64,000 bases of DNA. Origin: Acidobacteriota bacterium (lineage in GTDB: Bacteria; Acidobacteriota; Blastocatellia; Pyrinomonadales; Pyrinomonadaceae). The notes below the pieces were generated by a model. It was not told where the DNA came from. It ran no database searches and worked only from the letters and a program-made list of their open reading frames with translations. Positions 17,612 through 25,612 of the stretch are shown here, piece by piece; positions within the stretch are counted from its first letter, which is position 1, and each line of letters opens with the position of its first letter. A program made the translations under genes and the position numbers. The stretch covers positions 2,304,001 to 2,368,000 of the forward strand of contig CP065003.1 of assembly GCA_016700175.1 (NCBI GenBank), given 5' to 3'.

Positions 17612-18283
17612 CTATCGAATGTCATTCCGGAACTGAAAAGGGGTCTTGGTGGTAAGGGTCTTGAATAGCCGTGTGAAGTGGCTCTGGTCGGCAAAACCAG
17701 TTTCAATAGCGATTTGCGCTAACGTCAATTCGGGATTGGCCAGAAGCTCTTGCGCGCGTTTGATACGAAGGTGGCGAATGTATTCTGCAATGGTGCTCCC
17801 TCGATGAATCCTGAACACTCTGGATAGATGGACAGGATGCACACCCGCGACCTTGGCGATCCTAGCCAGTGTGAGTCTACTTGAGTAGTTCTCGTGAACG
17901 AATTCCACCACATCTTCCAACCACGGGGGAGCTTTTCCTCGTTGATTGGGTAATGGATTCCGGCACATCTCAACCGCAACCTCTGTCAGAAGCGAGTCAA
18001 GTGAGAGTGCAGAGACACTGTCATCGAAAGTCATTTCGCACGCAATTCTCCTGATCAGGTAAGCAGTATGTTGATTTCGAGCCGCCCGCGAATTTAACAG
18101 TCGTATTCCCGAATCTTCGAGTCGCCTCAGCCAGGAAGAGCGAATCGCAACACTCATGCAAATTACACCCTTCTCATAAACGTCGGAGTGTTTTTCTTGA
18201 GGCGGGCGGAAGATTGCGGTGAAAGGAGTGCAGGTCCTGTTCTTAGAAGAATCGTACTTTTCAGAAAAATTGCCACTCAGCAC
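17612..18283 (-). CDS. AraC-family transcriptional regulator, probably frame-broken near its N-terminus
   Basis: The annotated frame gives 223 residues. The C-terminal ~100 contain a complete AraC double helix-turn-helix: L-A-R-I-A-K-V-A-G-V-H-P-V-H-L-S-R-V-F and L-A-Q-I-A-I-E-T-G-F-A-D-Q-S-H-F-T-R-L-F. The N-terminal part matches the cupin-like sensor of this subfamily (L-S-G-N-F-S-E-K-Y, then F-R-P-P-Q-E-K-H-S-D), but the frame starts inside it. Upstream of the ATG the same frame still encodes T-H-W-H-E-E-P-R-F-A-L-V-L, as the family predicts, until a TAG at 18323-18325; the expected preceding residues (L-R-F-L-T-N-P-E-I) are in another frame, with possible starts at 18372 and 18393. The DNA-binding half is intact, so a shortened protein could still be made. 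Target genes are unknown. Confidence 0.75.
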   Translation of the reverse strand: MLSGNFSEKYDSSKNRTCTPFTAIFRPPQEKHSDVYEKGVICMSVAIRSSWLRRLEDSGIRLLNSRAARNQHTAYLIRRIACEMTFDDSVSALSLDSLLTEVAVEMCRNPLPNQRGKAPPWLEDVVEFVHENYSSRLTLARIAKVAGVHPVHLSRVFRIHRGSTIAEYIRHLRIKRAQELLANPELTLAQIAIETGFADQSHFTRLFKTLTTKTPFQFRNDIR

Positions 18284-18529
18284 CAGAGCGAATCGTGGCT
18301 CCTCGTGCCAATGGGTTCGATTCTAATTTCTGGGTTGGTAAGAAACCGTAATGAGATCAAGTTCACCGACATCACGGTGATGAAGAATCTCATATCGGCT
18401 TTTGTCGGGCGGATTATTATACAAAGCAATGCTGAAATGACGTCACGCCAGTTCCCTTCGTTGCATGATTCGAACTTGCCCGAGTTCTCGGATCCAAACC
18501 CAAAGCGGCAAAGTAAGTAACGAGAACTG

Positions 18530-18784
18530 GAACTCGCCACGGAGAAGATATAACGCAAAAGAGATGATCCACAAGCTGAGGAACGCAGACGTTCAACTCG
18601 AACCGGGGAACATCGGGGGTGGGATCTTCATAGTCACCGGTCAGAACGACTGCATTCGGCGGAAGCTCTGCGGCGGAATGAAGGGCGACCAGGCGAAAAG
18701 ACTCAACGAACTCGAGGCGGGGAACCGCGGTTGAAACGTGCCGTCGCCGATCTTACCGTAGACAAGACGATATCGAAGGAATGA
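18530..18784 (+). pseudogene. Remnant of an IS3-family transposase OrfA
   Basis: One frame reads R-R-R-Y-N-A-K-E-M-I-H-K-L-R-N-A-D-V (from about 18540), then after a degenerate stretch C-I-R-R-K-L-C-G-G-M-K-G-D-Q-A-K-R-L-N-E-L-E. A different frame, after a stop at 18731-18733, continues L-K-R-A-V-A-D-L-T-V-D-K-T-I-S-K-E to a TGA at 18782. This is the IS3 OrfA pattern (helix-turn-helix, then the G-G-M-K-x-D-Q-A-K-R-L leucine-zipper start, then V-A-D-L-T-x-D-K). The frame change, the damaged helix-turn-helix and the missing OrfB show it is dead. Terminal inverted repeats were not found. Confidence 0.8.
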
Positions 18785-18820
18785 GCAATGGAGTTGGTCT
18801 TCGCTGAAGGCAACGGACGG

Positions 18821-19053
18821 GCTCTCCATTGGTCAATGGTCATTGGGCATTGGTCCACGAATCGATCCGCTACCGTTTCTTCTCTGCGATCTCTGCGTGC
18901 TCAGCGGTTGATTCCCGACAAGCTGAAGCTCGTCGGACAGAAGCAAGCTGAAGCTTGAACTCTGACGCGATTCCTCACTGCCAGAACCACCTCTGCGCTC
19001 TCTGCGTGCTCTGCGGTCTATGACCGACAAGCTGAAGCTTATCGGACATCAGG
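18821..19053. repeat. Composite of dispersed short repeats upstream of serA
   Basis: This stretch contains GCTCTCCATTGGTCAATGGT (shared with the 85-bp tandem repeats), CTCTGCGATCTCTGCGTGCT and a second near copy CTCTGCGCTCTCTGCGTGCT, and two forms of GACAAGCTGAAGCTTATCGG (shared with the 120-bp repeats). The last copy ends about 50 bases before the serA start. No gene is supported here. Confidence 0.75.
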
Positions 19054-19100
19054 CGCCTCCGTTTTGTGTTCCATCCGATTTTGTTTATAGTCGCTGTTTC

Positions 19101-20336
19101 ATGAAAACCCAGCCCACATCGTATCCGAGAGGAAAAGTAAAGATACTTCTCCTCGAAAATCCCGCCGATTCCGCCGTTGAGGAATTCCGCTCGCACGGCT
19201 ACACAAAGGTCAAAAGGCTGCCCGGGGCGCTTCCGGAAGAAGAGCTGATCGATGCCGTGAAGGGCGTCCACATCCTGGGGATCCGCTCGAAGACGAAGAT
19301 CACGGAAGCGGTCCTCGAAGCCGCGGACAAGCTTCTCGCAGTCGGCTGTTTCTGCATCGGTACAAACCAGGTCGACCTGGGAGCCGCGACACGAGAGGGC
19401 GTGGCGGTGTTCAACGCTCCGTACTCGAACACTCGTTCGGTGGCGGAACTCGTGATAGGGCTGTTCGTGATGCTGATCCGCCGCATCTCCGACAAGAACA
19501 TCGCCGCGCACGGAGGTATTTGGGAAAAGGACGCCGCGGGCAGTTACGAGCTTCGAGGCAAGCGGCTTGGAATCATCGGCTACGGGAACATAGGCTCGCA
19601 GGTGTCGGTGCTCGCGGAAGCGATGGGCCTCGACGTCCATTATTACGACATCGCGACAAAGCTTCCGCACGGAAACGCGACACCTTCTAGATCTCTGAAG
19701 GACCTTCTGAACGGCTCGGACATCGTCACGCTCCACGTACCCTCGGACGAAACCACTCGGTGGATGATCAATGAGAAAACGCTCGGCGAGATAAAGAAGG
19801 GTGCGATTCTCGTCAATTACAGCCGGGGCGACGTCGTCGATCTGAAGGCGCTGAAGAAACGGCTCAAGAGCGGCTACCTGAGCGGCGCGGCGATCGATGT
19901 TTTCCCGGAAGAGCCGAAAAAGAAGGGCGACAGATTCGACTGCGATCTACGGGGCCTCTCCAACGTCATCCTCACGCCGCACATAGGCGGCTCGACTCAG
20001 GAAGCGCAGGTCAGCATAGGCCTCGACGCGGCCGCGAAACTGCTCAAGTATCTCGAGTTCGGAACGACCACCGGCTCGCATACCGTGCCTCAGGTCAACC
20101 TCCCTCCGCAGGCGGGCACGCACCGCATCCTGCACATCCACCGGAACATTCCCGGCGTTCTGAGCCAGATAAACACGGAGCTGTCCGACGAGGGAATAAA
20201 CATCGTCGGCCAGTACCTGAGCACGAATCCCGAGATCGGCTACGTGATTCTCGACATCGATTCGGAGCTTTCGAAGAAGGCGTTCGAGATACTCAAGAGG
20301 ACGGAAGGAACGATCAAGATCCGGATGGTGTACTGA
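19101..20336 (+). CDS. serA: D-3-phosphoglycerate dehydrogenase
   Basis: The 411-residue enzyme oxidises 3-phosphoglycerate to 3-phosphohydroxypyruvate, the first step of serine synthesis. The NAD-binding G-Y-G-N-I-G is near residue 159. Catalytic-site segments V-N-Y-S-R-G-D-V-V-D (near 240) and T-P-H-I-G-G-S-T-Q-E-A-Q (near 294, with the catalytic His) are present. A C-terminal ACT domain (H-R-N-I-P-G-V-L-S-Q-I-N) starts near 345 and would bind serine for feedback inhibition. The length and single ACT domain match the E. coli type. I chose the ATG at 19101: the longer frame from 19020 starts inside a dispersed repeat and would add 27 unconserved residues. No clear Shine-Dalgarno sequence is seen. 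Confidence 0.95.
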   Translation: MKTQPTSYPRGKVKILLLENPADSAVEEFRSHGYTKVKRLPGALPEEELIDAVKGVHILGIRSKTKITEAVLEAADKLLAVGCFCIGTNQVDLGAATREGVAVFNAPYSNTRSVAELVIGLFVMLIRRISDKNIAAHGGIWEKDAAGSYELRGKRLGIIGYGNIGSQVSVLAEAMGLDVHYYDIATKLPHGNATPSRSLKDLLNGSDIVTLHVPSDETTRWMINEKTLGEIKKGAILVNYSRGDVVDLKALKKRLKSGYLSGAAIDVFPEEPKKKGDRFDCDLRGLSNVILTPHIGGSTQEAQVSIGLDAAAKLLKYLEFGTTTGSHTVPQVNLPPQAGTHRILHIHRNIPGVLSQINTELSDEGINIVGQYLSTNPEIGYVILDIDSELSKKAFEILKRTEGTIKIRMVY

Positions 20337-20366
20337 GGCAGGCCGATTGCGTTAGGCCACGGTGTT

Positions 20367-21365
20367 ATGAAGATCGTGATACCCGGCGGAAGCGGACAGG
20401 TCGGAACCGTCCTCAGACGATTCCTTGAGCGCGAAGGCCACGAGGTCGTCATCCTCACACGGAATCCCGATCCCGAGGATCCCTCGGAAGTATTTTGGGA
20501 CGGCTCCGGCCCCGGCGACTGGGCGAAGAGCTTCGAAGGCGCCGACGCCGTCATCAATCTCGCAGGCAGGAGCGTTAACTGCCGATACACTCCTGCAAAC
20601 CGAAGAGAAATAAAGGCTTCAAGGGTCGACTCGACACGCGCCGTTGGCGAAGCGATCGCCGGCGCAAAGGACCCTCCGAAGGTCTGGCTGCAGATGTCGA
20701 CAGCGACGATCTACGAGCACACCCACGGTCCGCCGAACGACGATCTGACCGGCGTCATCGGCGGGAACGAGCCCAACGCACCCGACACCTGGAACTTCAG
20801 CATCGATGTCGCGACGTCGTGGGAGAAGGCGGCCTGCGAAGCGACTAATGGCGGAACCCCGAGCGTAAGCGAGGGGGCAGAACGCGGCATCGATAGTCGC
20901 AAAACGCGAATGGTCCTTATGCGTTCTGCCATCGTGATGAGCCCCGACCGCGGCGGGCCGTTCGATATTCTGCTCAATCTCGTGAGATTCGGGCTCGGCG
21001 GCGCGTCGGGTGACGGAAGGCAGTTCGTATCGTGGGTTCACGAGGAAGATTTCGCGAGGGCGGTGCTGTTTCTTATCGAGACCGACTCGCTCAGCGGTCC
21101 CGTAAACATCGCGGCGCCGAATTCGCTCCCGAACAAGGAATTCATGCGCGATCTTCGAGAGGCGTGGGGAATGCCGTTCGGAATGCCCTCTCCCGCGTTT
21201 CTTCTTGAGATCGGCGCTTTCTTTTTGCGGACGGAAACGGAGCTTGTGCTAAAAAGTCGTCGCGTGGTCGCAAGAAGGCTTTCAGACGCGGGATTCGAGT
21301 TCAGATTTTCGGATTGGAAAGACGCGGCCGATGACCTGTGCCGCAGATGGAAAGCCGGGGCCTAG
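20367..21365 (+). CDS. TIGR01777-type NAD(P)-dependent epimerase/SDR protein (YfcH/SulA-like)
   Basis: The product is 332 residues. The N-terminal Rossmann motif V-I-P-G-G-S-G-Q-V-G is at residues 3-12, then D-A-V-I-N-L-A-G near 61. The family-specific E-H-T-H-G segment and W-E-K-A-A near 150 follow, with L-M-R-S-A-I-V-M-S-P near 187. The C-terminal part contains F-V-S-W-V-H-E-E-D-F, also typical of the extended SDR subgroup. The physiological substrate of this family is not established. A low-complexity segment at about residues 161-180 corresponds to a dispersed DNA repeat within the gene. It follows serA by 30 bases and may be cotranscribed. Its stop overlaps the convergent hydrolase stop by four bases. 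Confidence 0.88.
   Translation: MKIVIPGGSGQVGTVLRRFLEREGHEVVILTRNPDPEDPSEVFWDGSGPGDWAKSFEGADAVINLAGRSVNCRYTPANRREIKASRVDSTRAVGEAIAGAKDPPKVWLQMSTATIYEHTHGPPNDDLTGVIGGNEPNAPDTWNFSIDVATSWEKAACEATNGGTPSVSEGAERGIDSRKTRMVLMRSAIVMSPDRGGPFDILLNLVRFGLGGASGDGRQFVSWVHEEDFARAVLFLIETDSLSGPVNIAAPNSLPNKEFMRDLREAWGMPFGMPSPAFLLEIGAFFLRTETELVLKSRRVVARRLSDAGFEFRFSDWKDAADDLCRRWKAGA
20849..20890. repeat. Dispersed repeat inserted inside the epimerase coding sequence
   Basis: GCGGAACCCCGAGCGTAAGC followed by GAGGGGGC is a recurrent bacterial repeat whose reverse complement translates to L-A-Y-A-R-G-S, a tell-tale peptide seen in many unrelated predicted proteins. Here it is read in frame as G-G-T-P-S-V-S-E-G-A within a position where relatives have only a short linker. 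It keeps the reading frame. Confidence 0.65.
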
Positions 21366-22192
21366 GAAGCTAGCCTTTCGGCGATCAGCTTGTAAACGTG
21401 GTAATTGTACACGAGTCCGATGTGCGTTCCCGTGACCTCGTAATTGTTCTCATCGTATCTCGAAACGCAGCTCTGCCAGTCGACGATCCCGTCGGACTTC
21501 GTATAGATCGCGGTCTGCTTCACGTCGCGTGGCATTCCTCCGTGGAGCGAGGTCACTGCGATGCAGTCGCAATGGCCGGTGTAGCAGTGCGGGTATTCGG
21601 TGCGGTCGCGCTTGTTGAAGATGCGGCTCCTGATCTTATCCGAAAGCTCGAGCACTCCGGGATGCGAGCGCACGCCCCTGAACGGTGACGCTAGGGTGAT
21701 GACCGATCCGATCTTCTTGCGGTTCTGCACGACCGCCGATCTTGAGAGTACGCCACCGAGGCTGTGCCCGATCAGGTGCACGGGCTTCCCGGTTTCCTTG
21801 TAAGCTTTGCGAATCGTTCCCGTAAGCCTTTTGGTCAGCGTGTTGAGGCAGTCGGCGTTCCAGCCTATGTTCGATAAGTAGGGAGTGTAGCCGATCCTCT
21901 TCAGCCAAAGATAAAGCTCGTAAAGATAAACGTCCGATCCGAGGAACCCGGGAACGACGACGACAGCCGAGCCGTCCCCGCGCTTCACGCCGAAGCCGTA
22001 GTACACCGGCGAAAGGTGCAGCAGCGTCCAGTCGACCCCGACCAAAGACTCGAACCAGATCGGGAGCGCGTGCGCGCGGATCTCCTTGTCGAAGCCGGTG
22101 ATCGCCTCGATCTCTTCCTCGATAAGTTCGTTTGGGAAGATCGCGTCGGGAAGGTTGAATTCAAGTTCGTTGTCGCTCATCGATTCAGGCAT
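21362..22192 (-). CDS. Alpha/beta hydrolase, lipase-like
   Basis: The start chosen is the ATG whose complement ends at 22192, giving 276 residues (M-P-E-S-M-S-D-N); an in-frame ATG four codons later is equally possible. The nucleophile motif G-H-S-L-G-G is near residue 140, preceded by V-V-V-P-G-F-L-G (oxyanion region) near 78. An Asp in S-D-G-I-V-D-W near 232 and a His in G-T-H-I-G-L near 255 complete a plausible triad. The arrangement resembles esterase/lipase proteins of the PGAP1/LipA kind, probably cytoplasmic as no signal peptide is seen. It overlaps the end of the wax ester synthase gene by 8 bases, so the two are translationally coupled and probably act in the same lipid pathway, such as turnover of the stored ester; that is inference. 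Confidence 0.82.
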   Translation of the reverse strand: MPESMSDNELEFNLPDAIFPNELIEEEIEAITGFDKEIRAHALPIWFESLVGVDWTLLHLSPVYYGFGVKRGDGSAVVVVPGFLGSDVYLYELYLWLKRIGYTPYLSNIGWNADCLNTLTKRLTGTIRKAYKETGKPVHLIGHSLGGVLSRSAVVQNRKKIGSVITLASPFRGVRSHPGVLELSDKIRSRIFNKRDRTEYPHCYTGHCDCIAVTSLHGGMPRDVKQTAIYTKSDGIVDWQSCVSRYDENNYEVTGTHIGLVYNYHVYKLIAERLAS

Positions 22193-23618
22193 TTGCCGAT
22201 TCCGCTTTGCCGCCCATTTCGGCAGCAAGTTCAAGCAGTTCGTTGAATACGCCGTCGAGTATCTCCTTGAACTTCTCCACATCGTCCATCGCGCCCGCGT
22301 CGGACGAAAGGCCGAAGTACAACTCCTGATTATAGCTGAAGATGGCGCATCCGAGGCCAAGTCCGTAACCGATCGGGACGTACGGATAGTGCGCAAGCAT
22401 CTTCTTCCCGACCAGATAAAGCGGGATCTGAGGCCCGGGAACGTTCGTCGCGACCAGGTTGAACGGAGGCACAGGAGTGTCCGCAAGCGTCCCGATAATG
22501 GACTGCATAGGCGCCGGAAGCAGCGAATACGCCGCTCCGACGGTAAGTAGGCTTTCGGCGAGCCGAGTCTCCTTCATCAGCTGGGTCTTCTCATTCACGT
22601 ACTCGAAGCGGCTGACAAGGTCCGGGAATTCGAGCGGGATCTCCAAAGGAATTATCGAGATGAGGTTCCCGAGCGAGCCTCTCTGCTCTTTCTGCCTCAG
22701 GCTGACCGGCATCATGAACCGGACCTTCCGGTCCTTTGTTTCCGTGTCGTGGAGCTTCGCGTATCTCGTCACCGCCTCGCTGAGGATCGTCAGCACGACG
22801 TCGTTGACCGTGCCTTTCAGGACGTTCTTGATCAGCCTCGCGTCACGGAACGAATACTCGCTCCAGGCCAACCTTCGCACGCCATTGCATTCCTTGTTGA
22901 ACGGAAGTATCGCGACCGGGGCCGCGACCGACGGCAGGACCTCTGCGATATGAGGCAGTTTCTCGGCGATCTGCGGGTTCGCGACGTTCGCAGCAAGGTA
23001 CATAAGGCCCGCCTGCAGCTCGAGGAAACGGTTCATTCCCTCTTCCATCGACCCGAGGATCGAATCGAAGAGCCTTCGGGTCGGATCCGTCGAAGGCTTC
23101 TTCTCCTCTGATTCTTCGGGAGCAGGAGGCGGCGGATCCGCCTCGGGCTTGATGTCGAAGAGGATCTTGATCAGGTCTACGCCGGAGATCCCGTCGACCA
23201 TGCAGTGATGGACCTTCGCGATCAGGCCCGACCGCTTCCCCTCGAGGCCGTTGACGATGAACAGCTCCCAGAGCGGCTTGTCCCGGTCCATAAGGTCGGT
23301 CATCTTTTCGCCGGCGATCTCGGCGAGATCGTCGAGCGTGACCTTGCCTTTCCGCTTGATCTCGAAGATGTGGTTGTCGATGTCGAATTCGGGATCTCGC
23401 TCCCAGGTCGGGTGGCTGATGCCGAAGGGGTCGGGAACGACCTTTTGGGTGTAGCGCGGGATCAGGTGGAGCCGGTCGGAAACGTGTTTCTTCACCGCCT
23501 TGACGGATAGCGGTCCGTCAAAAACGCTCGTGCTGCCGATATGCAGCGGACATTCCTTCTTTTCGAGATAGAGGAACGTCGCATCCAGCGAGCTGAGCCT
23601 ATGGTGAAGCCTTGTCAT
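22185..23618 (-). CDS. Wax ester synthase / diacylglycerol acyltransferase (WS/DGAT)
   Basis: The 477-residue protein belongs to the bifunctional WS/DGAT family, which joins acyl-CoA to fatty alcohols or diacylglycerol to make wax esters or triacylglycerol. The catalytic motif H-H-x-x-x-D-G is present as K-V-H-H-C-M-V-D-G near residue 135. The N-terminal signature L-S-S-L-D-A-T-F-L-Y-L-E is at about 7-18, and the conserved N-D-V-V-L and N-V-P-G-P regions are near 270 and 402. There is no signal peptide; these enzymes sit on the inner face of the cytoplasmic membrane and on lipid bodies. An alpha/beta hydrolase overlaps its 3' end. Two phasin-type genes and PhaR lie 1-3 kb upstream, pointing to a storage-lipid neighbourhood. 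Confidence 0.92.
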   Translation of the reverse strand: MTRLHHRLSSLDATFLYLEKKECPLHIGSTSVFDGPLSVKAVKKHVSDRLHLIPRYTQKVVPDPFGISHPTWERDPEFDIDNHIFEIKRKGKVTLDDLAEIAGEKMTDLMDRDKPLWELFIVNGLEGKRSGLIAKVHHCMVDGISGVDLIKILFDIKPEADPPPPAPEESEEKKPSTDPTRRLFDSILGSMEEGMNRFLELQAGLMYLAANVANPQIAEKLPHIAEVLPSVAAPVAILPFNKECNGVRRLAWSEYSFRDARLIKNVLKGTVNDVVLTILSEAVTRYAKLHDTETKDRKVRFMMPVSLRQKEQRGSLGNLISIIPLEIPLEFPDLVSRFEYVNEKTQLMKETRLAESLLTVGAAYSLLPAPMQSIIGTLADTPVPPFNLVATNVPGPQIPLYLVGKKMLAHYPYVPIGYGLGLGCAIFSYNQELYFGLSSDAGAMDDVEKFKEILDGVFNELLELAAEMGGKAESANA

Positions 23619-23644
23619 TTGTCCTTAATAGATCGTGGTTCTCG

Positions 23645-23836
23645 GTTGATAATTGAGAATTGGAAATGGATAGTAGGCTTACCCCCTAACACTCGATTCT
23701 CACAGGTGACATATCGATTTCATTTCCGAAATGGCGCAATCCCTTCTATCGAAACTCAATTCTGTCGAACGGGACCGAAAGCAAGAACGTCATCCAAGTT
23801 GCCTAAACGGCGAAACGCCAACCTTCAATTATCAAC
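23645..23836. repeat. 12-bp inverted repeats bounding a 190-bp A+T-rich gap segment
   Basis: GTTGATAATTGA at 23645-23656 is matched by its perfect reverse complement TCAATTATCAAC at 23825-23836. The segment lies between the WS/DGAT start and the GNAT stop, is more A+T-rich than its neighbours and has no gene. It could be a small non-coding mobile element or a pair of common short dispersed repeats; the promoter of the WS/DGAT gene must also lie here. Confidence 0.5.
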
Positions 23837-23857
23837 TATCAACCCTCCATCCGGGAT

Positions 23858-24424
23858 TCACTCATTAAATCCCGTCACGTCGTACGACATTATTATCAGG
23901 TCGTGCGTCATGTCGTTCCGGTCGATCACGCAGTCGGTCAGAAGCGCTTCGGCCTTGAACCCGAGCTTCTCGAAAACCTGGATCGCGCCCTTCTGGTCGG
24001 CGGCCATTCTCGCGACGATCTTCCTGAGGCCCAGGTCCTCAGCGTATCTGAACAACTCTCCCGCCAGGATGTGCCCGAGCCCTTTCCCGCGAACCTCAGG
24101 CGCCAGCAGAAGGATCATCCCTCCGAGGTGCCTTGTCCAGACCTGCTCCTCGTGGATCAGGCTTCCGTGTCCGACCAGCCTGCCGTCCTTTTCGACCAGG
24201 ATCGTGTGGATGATCTTGTCCTTGAGCCTTCTGATCCAGTCGTCGACAGCCCGCTCGTCGGTAATGTCCACGGCGAGAAACAGGAGGTCGTCCTCCGGCA
24301 ATGCGCGCGCGAATTCAAGCATCGCCGGTCCGTCTTCGGCGGTCATGAGGCGAAGCGTCATCTCTTCTCCGCCGGCCTTTGTCTTCCACGGATAAATGCG
24401 TTTCGATTTCGATTCTTTAGCCAT
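23858..24424 (-). CDS. GNAT-family N-acetyltransferase
   Basis: The 188-residue product has the GNAT core: the acetyl-CoA-binding loop R-G-K-G-L-G-H-I-L-A-G near residue 123 (the Q/R-x-x-G-x-G/A pattern), preceded by beta-strand 4 residues G-G-M-I-L-L-L-A-P-E-V. The start of the domain, M-T-L-R-L-M-T-A-E-D-G-P-A-M-L, is also typical. Substrates of this family range from small molecules to protein N-termini, and nothing in the sequence chooses. It is on the minus strand between WS/DGAT and the phasin-like gene, with non-coding gaps on both sides, and is likely its own unit. Confidence 0.85.
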   Translation of the reverse strand: MAKESKSKRIYPWKTKAGGEEMTLRLMTAEDGPAMLEFARALPEDDLLFLAVDITDERAVDDWIRRLKDKIIHTILVEKDGRLVGHGSLIHEEQVWTRHLGGMILLLAPEVRGKGLGHILAGELFRYAEDLGLRKIVARMAADQKGAIQVFEKLGFKAEALLTDCVIDRNDMTHDLIIMSYDVTGFNE

Positions 24425-24502
24425 TTTCTGTCTCTTCGGGCACTTGAAAGACTAACACACGCTAGATAGCGTTTTACAGCGCGCGGCCTTCTTTCGGACG
24501 CG

Positions 24503-24540
24503 AAAAAGGGCGTCCCCGGAACCTGCCGGCGGACGCCCTG
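24503..24540 (-). terminator. Rho-independent terminator of the phasin-like gene
   Basis: AGGGCGTCC at 24507-24515 pairs with GGACGCCCT at 24531-24539, with an inner CCGG/CCGG pair. Read on the minus strand the hairpin is followed by TTTTT. It lies 24 bases after the stop of the minus-strand gene ending at 24564. Confidence 0.8.
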
Positions 24541-24563
24541 ACTGCCCTTGTTCGATCAATCTC

Positions 24564-25337
24564 TCACTTGTCCCTTTTGCCTTGCGTTCCGCCCAGAAGC
24601 GGCATCTGCATCGCCATATCGAGCCAGCGTTTCTGGATCTCGACATAGCTGCTCATCGTCGCTTCCGCAAAGTCCGCGAACGCGGATGCCGGTGACGAAT
24701 CGTCGAGCTTGAGCCCGTCCTTTATCGCCTTCATCATCTGGGCGTTCTGTTTCGCCGCGAAATCGAGCCACGACATCCTGAGCTTCACGAACGTATCCAG
24801 ACCGCCTGCGACGGAGCGCTGTACGGAACCGACCACGTCTGGATTCGAAGGATCGGCACCCGAGCGTATCGTATCGATCAGGTCCTCGCCTTGCTTGATC
24901 GCAATCTCCGACCATTGCTTTTGCGCTTCCAGGAATCCCGCGGCGCCCTGTTTCGCCCAGTCTGCGAGCGCATCGGACGGAGCGTTGTCGGCCATTCCGG
25001 CGACCTCACTGACGGTCTTGAAGACGAGCTCGTACTGTTTCGTCGTCATCTCGAGCCACATCTTCTGCGCCTCGACAAGCTGGTCGACGACCGTGCGCGC
25101 CCAATCCGCCGCGAATTCCTCGGGATTCTGAGCGGCTTTCTTGCTTTCGGCTTTTGCTTCGGGCTTCTTGCGCGCTCTTGATTTCGGAGGTGCCTTTCGC
25201 TTCCGTGTCGTGCTCTTCTTTGTCGAGGCCGTCTCCTTCGAAGCGGTCGGCTTCTTTGCCGAGGTCTTCGTGGAAGCCGTGCTCTCTGCCGAGGACTTCT
25301 TCGTCGCTGTCTTTTTCGTGCTTTTGCTTTCAGCCAT
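24564..25337 (-). CDS. Phasin-like protein with Lys/Ser/Thr-rich histone-like N-terminal tail
   Basis: The start chosen is the ATG with complement at 25335-25337, preceded by GAGGTGG; a longer frame is open but lacks support. The 257-residue product begins with about 75 residues of repeated K-K/S-T/A-K tracts (S-T-K-K-T-A-T-K-K-S-S-A-E) like the DNA-binding tails of histone H1 and PhaF. About 180 helical residues follow with repeating F-L-E-A-Q-K-Q-W and W-L-D-M-A motifs, typical of amphipathic granule-coating proteins. In PhaF the basic tail is C-terminal; here it is N-terminal. Such a protein could tether polyhydroxyalkanoate or lipid granules to the nucleoid. A second phasin gene and PhaR follow upstream. 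The role is inference from composition and context. Confidence 0.72.
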   Translation of the reverse strand: MAESKSTKKTATKKSSAESTASTKTSAKKPTASKETASTKKSTTRKRKAPPKSRARKKPEAKAESKKAAQNPEEFAADWARTVVDQLVEAQKMWLEMTTKQYELVFKTVSEVAGMADNAPSDALADWAKQGAAGFLEAQKQWSEIAIKQGEDLIDTIRSGADPSNPDVVGSVQRSVAGGLDTFVKLRMSWLDFAAKQNAQMMKAIKDGLKLDDSSPASAFADFAEATMSSYVEIQKRWLDMAMQMPLLGGTQGKRDK

Positions 25338-25393
25338 CGCCGTCCACCTCTGTCTTGCCTGAATCCGGGAATCAATATCTCCAGGGAACTGGA

Positions 25394-25530
25394 GCATCAG
25401 TTGCCCCCGTTTCAACGGGGGGTTGAAGAGGGTCTTCTATTGTCCCTTGCCGGCGTTTGTCGGGGCTAAAGCCCCTTGTCCAAACTGTAATACTCGCTTA
25501 CCCCCCGCTAAAGCAGGGGGGCAACTAATA
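25394..25530. repeat. Dispersed palindromic repeat (GGGGCTTTAGCCCC family), copy 3
   Basis: The element opens with CAGTTGCCCCCGTTTCAACG, contains CGGGGCTAAAGCCCC and ends CCCCGCTAAAGCAGGGGGGC followed by AACTA. It is bounded by inverted GTTGCCCCC sequences like copies 1 and 2 and lies between the two phasin-type genes. Confidence 0.75.
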
Positions 25531-25612
25531 TTGCGATTGCCTACGATCAAGCCATCCGGCGGCAATCAAGCTGCACAAGAATGCCTTGCGAGACAGAACT
25601 TATCCTCGAGTG

